12,841 bases of DNA from assembly GCA_027325115.1 (NCBI GenBank), contig DAHWFG010000092.1:1-12841 (forward strand), in the 5' to 3' direction. Made by a program: the position numbers and the translations under genes. Positions 6,690 through 12,841 of this stretch are shown piece by piece (the first letter of the stretch is position 1; every line of letters begins with the position of its first letter). The DNA is from JAKBCQ01 sp021807585 (lineage in GTDB: Bacteria; Planctomycetota; Planctomycetia; Isosphaerales; Isosphaeraceae). Below the pieces are notes generated by a model. It was not told the origin of the DNA. It was given only the letters and a program-made list of their open reading frames with translations, and did no database searches.

Positions 6690-7265
6690 ATGAAGAAGGT
6701 GTTCACAACCGGCCAGGTCGCGAAAATTTGCAAGGTCGCGCCTCGGACGGTGAGCAAGTGGTTCGACTCGGGTCGGTTGCGGGGATACCGCATTCCGGGC
6801 TCGCAGGACCGCCGCATCCCCCGCGAGCATCTGGTTCGCTTTTTGAAGGAACACGGGATGCCGTTGGGAGACCTCGAGAGCGAGGTTTTCCATAAGATTC
6901 TCGTCGTCGGCGCCGAGGCGCCGATGCTCGCGTCGCTGCGCGAGCATCTCCGTGAAGGAGACGATTTCCGGCTCGAGGCCGCGGCGTCGGGCTTCGAGGC
7001 GGGAATCCGCGCCGAAAGCTTTCATCCCGATTGCATCGTCATCGATATGGCGGTCGGACGCATCGAGGCCGGCCAAATCGCGCAAAATCTGCGGAAAAGC
7101 AACGATCACCAAGAAACGATCCTGGTCGCGTTGACGAGCGACGAACCGGGGGCCGAGGTCTTCTCGCTCGGCTTCAACGACGCCTTCAAGAAGCCGTTCG
7201 ACGCCGCCTTGCTCGGCGAACGGATCCGGCGTCTCATCTCTCAGAAAAAAGGTGAAGATGTTTAA
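6690..7265 (+). CDS. HTH (BldC/MerR-like) regulator fused to a degenerate receiver domain, 191 aa
   Basis: Residues 4-58 form a winged helix-turn-helix like BldC or excisionase proteins: FTTGQVAKICKVAPRTVSKW, then a wing RLRGYRIPGSQDRRIPREHL. Residues about 67-185 follow the CheY-like fold: beta1 KILVV, VIDMAVG with a candidate phospho-acceptor Asp119, VALTSD with Thr149, and FKKPF with the conserved Lys168. The beta1 acidic pair that binds Mg2+ (usually DD) reads Gly74-Ala75, followed by Glu76, so normal phosphorylation is doubtful. DNA-binding before receiver is the reverse of most response regulators. ATG 6690 has GGAG 8 nt upstream. A GTG at 6672 would add six residues and is less likely. 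No histidine kinase is nearby. The role is probably transcriptional; targets are unknown. Confidence 0.85.
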   Translation: MKKVFTTGQVAKICKVAPRTVSKWFDSGRLRGYRIPGSQDRRIPREHLVRFLKEHGMPLGDLESEVFHKILVVGAEAPMLASLREHLREGDDFRLEAAASGFEAGIRAESFHPDCIVIDMAVGRIEAGQIAQNLRKSNDHQETILVALTSDEPGAEVFSLGFNDAFKKPFDAALLGERIRRLISQKKGEDV

Positions 7266-7364
7266 TTCCACTTCCTTGCTTGTTTGATCAACGCTTCATT
7301 CGTTGACGCGAAGACGGCCGATCGGATCGAGAATACTCGCCTCGACGACGGCTTCGATCCAAGA

Positions 7365-7407
7365 GAAGAGCCCGGGCTCGACGCGAAACGTCGGACTCGG
7401 GCTCTTC
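7365..7407. terminator. Long stem-loop between convergent genes, possible bidirectional terminator
   Basis: A perfect 10-bp stem (GAAGAGCCCG 7365-7374 with CGGGCTCTTC 7398-7407) contains an inner 5-bp stem (CGACG 7379-7383 with CGTCG 7389-7393) around CGAAA. It sits between the 3' ends of the HTH-receiver gene (+) and the FKBP gene (-), about 100 bp from each. Only a loose T-rich stretch (GATTCTTC) follows on the plus side. The location argues for termination or 3'-end protection, but the U tract is poor. Confidence 0.5.
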
Positions 7408-7510
7408 GATTCTTCGGGAGAACGGGGCGCGAATCACCGGAATCAACGATTACGAAATATGTTCATTGAGATTGAGCTTATTATCGTTGATCGGCTTCGG
7501 GCCGCTCGCG

Positions 7511-8233
7511 TCATTTCTCGATCGAGATCAGCTCGACTTCAAACACCAACACCGCGTTGGGGGGAATCGGCGCTCCCGTCGGGGGATTCGCGCCGTAGGC
7601 GAGATCCGAGGGGATGAACAATTGCCACTTGGAACCGACCTTCATCAATTGAAGCGCCTCGGTCCAGCCCGCGATCACGCGATTGACGGGAAACGACGCG
7701 GGGGCGTTCCGCTTGTAAGAGCTGTCGAACTCGGTCCCGTCGATGAGCGTTCCCCGATAGTGCGTCTTGACGACCGAGGCCGCCTTCGGCGATTCTCCCT
7801 TCCCTTCGACGATCACCTTGTATTGAAGACCGCTTTTGAGCGTGACGACTCCGTCCTTGTCTTTGTTGGCGGCGAGAAACGCCTCTCCGTCCTTCTTGCT
7901 CTTCTCGGCGATCATCTTTCCCCCTTCGGCCTGTTTGGCGGCGATACCTTCTTGAAGTTTCATAAGAGCTGCGTTCATTTCTTGATCCGTCAGCGCCGTT
8001 TTGGCGCCCGAGAGACCGTCGCGGATCCCCTGAATCAACGTCGCCTCGTCGAGCTCGAGCTTCTGTTGCTTGAAGTTCTTGGCGATCCTCACGCCGATCG
8101 CGTAACTCGCCTTCGTTTTGTCGTCCTTGGTAACCGCGGCGTCCTTGACTTCGCCTTTGTCTTGCGCGGCGCCGATCGTCATCCAAACCGCGACGAGAAG
8201 CATCCCGGTCGCGATCGTAACCTTCGTTTTCAT
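7511..8233 (-). CDS. Exported FKBP-type peptidyl-prolyl cis-trans isomerase (FkpA/Mip-like), 240 aa
   Basis: It should catalyse cis-trans isomerisation of Xaa-Pro bonds and help fold exported proteins. The start is ATG 8231-8233, with GAGGAG about 5 nt upstream. A signal peptide (1-23, hydrophobic core ATGMLLVAVWMTIGAA) is followed by a helical N-terminal domain (about 35-120) of the Mip/FkpA dimerisation type, including SYAIGVRIAKNF. The FKBP domain covers about 130-240. The usual active-site residues appear intact by alignment to FKBP12: Tyr159, Phe169-Asp170, Val186-Ile187, Trp190, Tyr213 (in LAYG) and Phe231. Length and domain order are typical of bacterial FkpA/Mip/FklB proteins. It lies alone, convergent with the HTH-receiver gene and divergent from the DUF1592 gene. 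Confidence 0.93.
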   Translation of the reverse strand: MKTKVTIATGMLLVAVWMTIGAAQDKGEVKDAAVTKDDKTKASYAIGVRIAKNFKQQKLELDEATLIQGIRDGLSGAKTALTDQEMNAALMKLQEGIAAKQAEGGKMIAEKSKKDGEAFLAANKDKDGVVTLKSGLQYKVIVEGKGESPKAASVVKTHYRGTLIDGTEFDSSYKRNAPASFPVNRVIAGWTEALQLMKVGSKWQLFIPSDLAYGANPPTGAPIPPNAVLVFEVELISIEK

Positions 8234-8687
8234 GAACTCTCCTCGATATAACACGATGTCGGGCGGCCCTCCTCTCCAAGCGAGCGACCGTTCATCAAGA
8301 CATCACTTGTAAGAAACCTTGGGGCGGAACGACGAAGACCGACCGCGGCGCGATCGGTCGAGCATTGAGCCGATTATTCGCATCGTACGGAATCCGCCGT
8401 CGTCGCGTAAGCCGAAATTCCAACCGATCGAACGAACGATTTCGTGCCGCCGATCGCGATCGCCCCGAAAACCTCTTAAATGATTTGTGTACATTCGTTG
8501 ATGATTTGACAAGAGTTCGAAACGCTCGATCCTTGGGAACGGCTCGAATCGAAAAAACCGACGCGTCGATCTCGCTCGATCCTCGATCCGTTCACGAGAA
8601 TTCCCGCTTGCCGTCGCCGCGCGGCGCGGGTACTTTGATTAATGTTAAACAAAACCCCGCCGGGCGAATCCAGGACATCCTGATACG
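8234..8687. other. Divergent 454-bp spacer between the FKBP and DUF1592 genes
   Basis: This must hold promoters for both divergent genes. It contains an inverted repeat (GACCGA 8337-8342 with TCGGTC 8354-8359), a perfect -35-like TTGACA at 8506-8511 without a good -10 at the right distance, and an AT-rich patch at about 8634-8655 just before the DUF1592 gene. No gene is convincing: the plus frame open across it changes to Arg/Ser-rich sequence that overlaps the DUF1592 gene. Confidence 0.45.
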
Positions 8688-11600
8688 ATGCGTGCGCTTT
8701 CGATATCGACTTCGCTCTGGATCGCATCGGCTGCGGCGTTGCTTGCGCCGGCCGCATCGGCGGGCGAAGCCCCCGCGTCTCAAACCGCCGCCGACCCGCT
8801 CGATCGATCGTTCGTCAAGTTGGTTCGCCCGTTCCTCGAAACGTACTGCGTCCGCTGCCACGCGAAAGAGGGACCCGAAGCCGATCTCGACCTCTCGGCG
8901 TACGCATCGACGAATGACGTATCGACCGATCTCGCCCGGTGGGATCGCGTGCTCAAGCGTTTACGCCGCGGCACGATGCCTCCCGAGAAAGCCAAGCGCA
9001 AGCCGAGCGATCCAACCCGAGCCGAGATCGTCGGCTGGATCGAAGCGTTCCGCGCCCGCGAGGTCGCGGTCAACGCGGGCGATCCCGGAGTCGTCCCCGA
9101 TCGACGTCTCAGCAACGTGGAATATGATAACACGATCAATGATCTGACGGGGGTCGACGTCGCTCCGGCGCGCGAGTTTCCGGTCGATCCCGCGAACGAG
9201 GCGGGTTTCGACAACTCGGCGCAATCGCTCACGGTTTCTCCCGAGCTCGTCAAGAAATATCTCGCCGCCGCGCGAAGCGTCGCCGATCACCTGATCCTCA
9301 AACCGCGCGGGTTTTCGTTCGCTCGCTTCGCCGCGGTCGCCGACACCGATCGCGATAAATACTGCGTGCGTCGCGTGATCGAGTTTTATCAACGCCAAAA
9401 GATCGATTACGCCGATTTCTTCTTCGCCGCCTGGACATATAAGCATAAGAATAGCCTAGGAGAACGCGATAAGACGCTTACGGAGATCGCCGTGGGGGCG
9501 GGCTTGAGCCCGCGTTACCTCGATCGGATCTGGAGCGTTCTTAACGACCCCGCTGGGGAGATCGGACCGATCGCGGCGATCCAGACGTTGTGGCGGGAGC
9601 TTCCCGCGCCGGATAAAGGATCGACCGAGGCGGCTCGCCGCGACTGCGAGCGGATGCGTGATTTCGTCGTCGAACTGCGCCGGCTCGCGACCCCCGAGAT
9701 CAAAAATCTGACCTCGCCGACGGTTCATCCCGGATCTCAAACGCTTGTCTTATGGAAGAATCGCGAATACGCCAAGAACCGGACAAGATACGCGGGAATC
9801 ACGCCGGCGCTCAGACGCGACAAGCTGACGACCGCGACCGAGACGGCGCGGAATCTCGCGCTTCCCGCCGATCCCGCCGCGATCAAGCCTTATGAGACGT
9901 CTCTCGAACGCTTTTGCGCGACGTTCCCCGACGCCTTTTACGTATCCGAACGCGCGCGCGTTTATCTCGACGCCAAAAGTGAAAAGAACAATACGGGTCG
10001 ATTATTAAGCGCCGGGTTTCACAGCATGACGGGCTTTTTTCGCGACGACGCCCCCTTATATGATCTGATTCTTGACGAAAAGGGTCGGAGCGAACTCGAC
10101 ATGTTGTGGCGCGAGTTCCACTTCATCACGCTCGATCCAATGCGCCAGTATGCGAGCTTTCTTTGGTTTGATCGGACCGATTCGCGATTCATGCGCGGCG
10201 AGGAGTTCGATTTCGCCCGCGCCGAGGATCGCGACGCGGCGTCTTCGGCAAAAATCAAAAGGCTGGCTGAAGTCTATTTGAACAAGGCGATCGCGAAGGG
10301 GGCGGGGTCGATCGCTCAAGACGCGATTCGCACGTATTTCACGACGATCGACGATCAAATACGAGCGGTCGAGCGCGATCGGCTCGACGCCGAGCCGAGC
10401 CATGTCGAGGCTCTTGAGGCGTTCGCCGAAAAGGCTTTCCGCCGCAAGCTTTCCGCGGACGATCGCGCCTCGGTCGCATCGTTTTATCGTGCGGCGCGAA
10501 CGAACGACGCGCTTACCCACGAAGACGCCGTGCGCGATACGATCGTTTACATCTTGATGTCTCCTAAGTTTTTGTATCATCGTTTCGAGACCGCGGCGGG
10601 ATCGGCGGATCGACCGAGCACGCCCGCGTCGGTTCTCAATCCGCCGATCGCGACGGGGCGATCGTCGGTTCGGCCGAAAGATTCGGTTCGGCCGCTCGAC
10701 GACGAATCGCTGGCGAATCGGCTGAGCTATTTCCTTCACGCGAGCCCTCCCGATCCCGAGTTGAGAGCCCGAGCCGCCGCCGGGGATCTCCGCCGTCGCG
10801 ACGTTCTGATCGCCGAAACGAGGCGAATGCTCGCCGACCGACGAACGCGCCGATTCGCGACCGAATTCCTCGGCAATCTCCTCGATTTTCGCCGATTTGA
10901 AGAGCACAACGCGGTCGATCGGGGGCGATTCCCCGCGTTCAACGATGAATTGCGCAAATCGATGTTTGAAGAACCGATTCGTTTTTTCGTCGATTTGACG
11001 CGGCGAAACGGGACGATCGACGAATTGATCGACGCCGATCATACGTTTGTCGACGCGGCGCTCGCCGGACATTACGGCGTGAACGTAACTCAATTCGATT
11101 CCGAAGGTTGGGCGCGGGTCGACCGGGTGAAGGATTTGGGTCGGGGCGGACTTATGCCGATGGCGGTTTTTCTGACGAAGAACGCTCCGGGTTTGCGGAC
11201 GAGCCCGGTGAAGCGCGGCTACTGGGTGGTGCGCAGGTTGTTGGGCGAGGAGATCCCCCCTCCCCCTCCGACCGTCCCCGAGCTGCCGAGCGACGAGGCG
11301 AAACTCGGCGAACGGACGCTTCGCGAGGCGCTCGCATCGCACCGGGCCGATAAAAGCTGCTCGGGATGCCACGACCGATTCGATTCGATCGGGCTCGCGT
11401 TCGAGGGGTTCGGCCCGGTCGGTGAGCGACGCGAGAAAGACCTCGGCGGCAGAGCGATCGACGCGCACGCGTCCTTTCCCCAGGGGGGCGAGGGAACGGG
11501 AGTCGACGGGCTGAGAGAATACATTCACAAGTTTCGGCATGATGAGTTTGTCGACAATTTTTGTCGTAAACTGCTCGCCTACGCGCTCGGTCGGACGACG

Positions 11601-11732
11601 ATCCCGACCGACGACGACGTCGTTCGCGCGATGCGCGACCGGCTCGAAGCCGACGGCGGTCGGATCGGCGGATTGTTTGAGACGATCGTAACGAGCCCGC
11701 AATTTTTGAACCGACGCGTCGACGTCGATTGA
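8688..11732 (+). CDS. Exported cytochrome-like DUF1587/1595/1592/1588/1585 protein, 1014 aa
   Basis: A signal peptide (about 1-25) leads into a planctomycete cytochrome c-like domain with CVRCH (Cys54, Cys57, His58) and a following MPPE motif (a possible Met ligand). DUF1587 follows (about 139-205, RRLSNVEYDNTINDLTGVDV). The central region (about 206-570) is long and I cannot assign it. DUF1595 covers about 573-610 (FAEKAFRRKLSADD). DUF1592 covers about 610-745 (IVYILMSPKFLYHRFE, LANRLSYFLHASPPDPEL). DUF1588 covers about 750-910 (IDADHTFVDAALAGHYG, KRGYWVVRRLLGEEIPPPPP) and carries a second heme-type motif CSGCH (891-895). DUF1585 covers about 935-1010 (KLLAYALGRTTIPTDD). Shorter members are about 800 aa. 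The ribosome binding site is weak. It is followed after 15 bp by the DUF1552 gene, its usual partner. Biochemical function is unknown; envelope redox chemistry or polymer breakdown are guesses. Confidence 0.9.
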   Translation: MRALSISTSLWIASAAALLAPAASAGEAPASQTAADPLDRSFVKLVRPFLETYCVRCHAKEGPEADLDLSAYASTNDVSTDLARWDRVLKRLRRGTMPPEKAKRKPSDPTRAEIVGWIEAFRAREVAVNAGDPGVVPDRRLSNVEYDNTINDLTGVDVAPAREFPVDPANEAGFDNSAQSLTVSPELVKKYLAAARSVADHLILKPRGFSFARFAAVADTDRDKYCVRRVIEFYQRQKIDYADFFFAAWTYKHKNSLGERDKTLTEIAVGAGLSPRYLDRIWSVLNDPAGEIGPIAAIQTLWRELPAPDKGSTEAARRDCERMRDFVVELRRLATPEIKNLTSPTVHPGSQTLVLWKNREYAKNRTRYAGITPALRRDKLTTATETARNLALPADPAAIKPYETSLERFCATFPDAFYVSERARVYLDAKSEKNNTGRLLSAGFHSMTGFFRDDAPLYDLILDEKGRSELDMLWREFHFITLDPMRQYASFLWFDRTDSRFMRGEEFDFARAEDRDAASSAKIKRLAEVYLNKAIAKGAGSIAQDAIRTYFTTIDDQIRAVERDRLDAEPSHVEALEAFAEKAFRRKLSADDRASVASFYRAARTNDALTHEDAVRDTIVYILMSPKFLYHRFETAAGSADRPSTPASVLNPPIATGRSSVRPKDSVRPLDDESLANRLSYFLHASPPDPELRARAAAGDLRRRDVLIAETRRMLADRRTRRFATEFLGNLLDFRRFEEHNAVDRGRFPAFNDELRKSMFEEPIRFFVDLTRRNGTIDELIDADHTFVDAALAGHYGVNVTQFDSEGWARVDRVKDLGRGGLMPMAVFLTKNAPGLRTSPVKRGYWVVRRLLGEEIPPPPPTVPELPSDEAKLGERTLREALASHRADKSCSGCHDRFDSIGLAFEGFGPVGERREKDLGGRAIDAHASFPQGGEGTGVDGLREYIHKFRHDEFVDNFCRKLLAYALGRTTIPTDDDVVRAMRDRLEADGGRIGGLFETIVTSPQFLNRRVDVD

Positions 11733-11747
11733 GCGAAGGAATTGAAC

Positions 11748-12841
11748 ATGAGCGAATCCGAGAACCGGAATCGGCGTGCGAACCGCGGCGGGAGCGACCG
11801 GCGAACGTTTCTTCGCGGCGTCGGCGTGACGATGGCGCTCCCCTGGCTCGAATCGATCGCGGTGTGGGGAGACGAGACCCCCGCCGCCGACGCGGCGACG
11901 GCTTATCCCAAACGATTCGCGGTGATGTTCATGGGATGCGGCGTCAACCCCGTGCACTGGACCGCGAAGGGGAACGGCGAATCGATCGAGCTCGGTCGCT
12001 GCCTGACTCCGCTCGAACCGATCAAATCGAAGATCAATTATATTGAAGGTTTGTTTAATAAGCACGCGACGGGGGTCGGCATTCACCCCGGCCAGACGGG
12101 GAACATTCTTTCGGGGGCGGCGCTTCAGAAGGGCGCCGAACTGAGGGGGGGCGTGAGCCTCGATCAACTGCTGGCGCAGCGCCTGGGAGAAGCGACCCCT
12201 CAACCGAGCATGGTATTGGGATGTGAACAACCGATTACAGGTTATCACGAGACGAACTTCTCGATGGCTTACAGCTCGCACATCTCGTGGTCGAACGCGA
12301 CGTCTCCCGTGCCGATGGAGGTTTATCCCGCGCTCGCTTTCGACGCGCTTTTCGACAACCGAGGAAACAGGCGGAACAAAAGCGTGCTCGACCGCGTTCA
12401 GGAGGAGGCGTTGAGTTTAAGTAAAAAGGTGAGCGCGCGTGATCGCGCCAAGCTCGACGAATACCTGACGAGCGTGCGCGAGGTTGAGAAGCGCGTTTCC
12501 CCCGAGCGGAATCGCCTGGAATCCGCCGCCGACCGCGCCCAGTCGCGGGGAAAGCCGGCGATCGCGCTCAAACGCCCCGACGACGGCCTTCCCGAAGATA
12601 TTCGCGAACATATGCATTTGATGTGCGATCTCGTCGCGCTCGCGTTCGAAACCGATAAGACGAGAATCGCCACGCTTTTGATGTGCCGCGACATCTCGGG
12701 GCTCTTTTATCCGTTCCTCGACGTCCGCGACGCTCACCATAGCGCATCGCACAACGATCGATCCGAGGCGTATGAACGTGTGACACGCTATTATTGCGAA
12801 CAGTTCGCGCGGCTGGCGACTCGGCTCGATTCGATCGCCGA
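11748..12841 (+). CDS. DUF1552 family protein with Tat signal, truncated by the window end
   Basis: The start is ATG 11748, with AAGGA 7 nt upstream. The frame is open to the right edge (364 complete codons), so the 3' end is missing. The N-terminus has a twin-arginine motif (SDRRTFLRG, about residues 16-24) and a hydrophobic stretch VGVTMALPWLESIA, so the protein should be exported folded by Tat. The body matches DUF1552 proteins: FMGCGVNPVHWTAKGNG, ILSGAALQKG, SLDQLLAQRLGEAT, an Asn/Ser-rich ISWSNATSPVPMEVYPALAF, a charged helical segment around SARDRAKLDEYLTSVREVEK, and MHLMCDLVALAFETDKT. The short gap to the DUF1592 gene implies one mRNA. Pairing of these two families is common in planctomycetes (family knowledge). 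The enzymatic role is unknown. Confidence 0.9.
   Translation, partial: MSESENRNRRANRGGSDRRTFLRGVGVTMALPWLESIAVWGDETPAADAATAYPKRFAVMFMGCGVNPVHWTAKGNGESIELGRCLTPLEPIKSKINYIEGLFNKHATGVGIHPGQTGNILSGAALQKGAELRGGVSLDQLLAQRLGEATPQPSMVLGCEQPITGYHETNFSMAYSSHISWSNATSPVPMEVYPALAFDALFDNRGNRRNKSVLDRVQEEALSLSKKVSARDRAKLDEYLTSVREVEKRVSPERNRLESAADRAQSRGKPAIALKRPDDGLPEDIREHMHLMCDLVALAFETDKTRIATLLMCRDISGLFYPFLDVRDAHHSASHNDRSEAYERVTRYYCEQFARLATRLDSIA

Noticed and set aside
8506..8511. TTGACA as a promoter -35 for the DUF1592 gene
   Set aside because: At 16-18 bp spacing the next hexamers bear no resemblance to TATAAT, so only half a promoter is present.
8365..9147. Plus-strand frame across the 8234-8687 spacer into the DUF1592 gene
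   Set aside because: It overlaps 460 bp of a certain gene in another frame, and its translation is Arg/Ser/Pro-rich.
10056..12281. A 741-codon open frame on the minus strand across the DUF1592 and DUF1552 genes
   Set aside because: It is antisense to two clear families, and its translation is Arg-rich and featureless. Long antisense frames arise easily here from the G/C-ending codons of the plus-strand genes.

Overview
The window looks like a piece of a Planctomycetota chromosome. It is moderately GC-rich, with loosely packed genes, long spacers and mostly independent transcription units. The strongest pointers are a tandem pair of planctomycete-type secreted proteins at the right end: a DUF1587/1595/1592/1588/1585 protein with two CxxCH motifs, then a Tat-exported DUF1552 protein. 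A DUF3467 gene and small proteins of the kind common in this phylum fit too. Family calls come from reading the translations and were not checked against a database. No rRNA, tRNA, CRISPR array, transposase or integrase was seen.

Layout. (a) 2-175 (+): the C-terminal end of an unrecognised protein. (b) 385-1519 (-): a two-gene operon of a membrane-anchored coiled-coil protein (285 aa) and a 102-aa single-pass membrane protein. The second gene probably starts at a TTG inside the first, behind a perfect Shine-Dalgarno sequence. A textbook intrinsic terminator (322-355) ends the operon. (c) 1520-2201: a long divergent spacer. (d) 2202-2606 (+): a DUF3467 protein, followed by a hairpin. (e) 2810-3895 (+): a bacterial indoleamine 2,3-dioxygenase (tryptophan to N-formylkynurenine). 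(f) 4107-5945 (+): an exported FlgI (flagellar P-ring)-like protein with HEAT repeats and a charged linker inserted between its two FlgI-like parts. It is preceded by a near-consensus sigma70 promoter that overlaps the dioxygenase stop codon. (g) 5946-6689: a non-coding stretch with a strong inverted repeat. (h) 6690-7265 (+): a BldC/MerR-like helix-turn-helix fused to a degenerate receiver domain. (i) 7511-8233 (-): an exported FKBP-type peptidyl-prolyl isomerase, convergent with (h), with a long stem-loop between them. (j) 8688-11732 and 11748-12841 (+): the cytochrome-like DUF1592 protein and the DUF1552 protein, 15 bp apart. The last gene runs off the window.

The window does not read as one pathway. 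The clear functional pairs are the coiled-coil/TM membrane operon and the DUF1592/DUF1552 envelope pair. The FlgI-like protein and the FKBP are also exported, so much of the window concerns the cell envelope. The items that look least ordinary are the FlgI-HEAT architecture without flagellar neighbours and with a G10 tract in its reading frame, the dioxygenase with a His where human IDO1 has Ser167, and the HTH-pseudoreceiver regulator.
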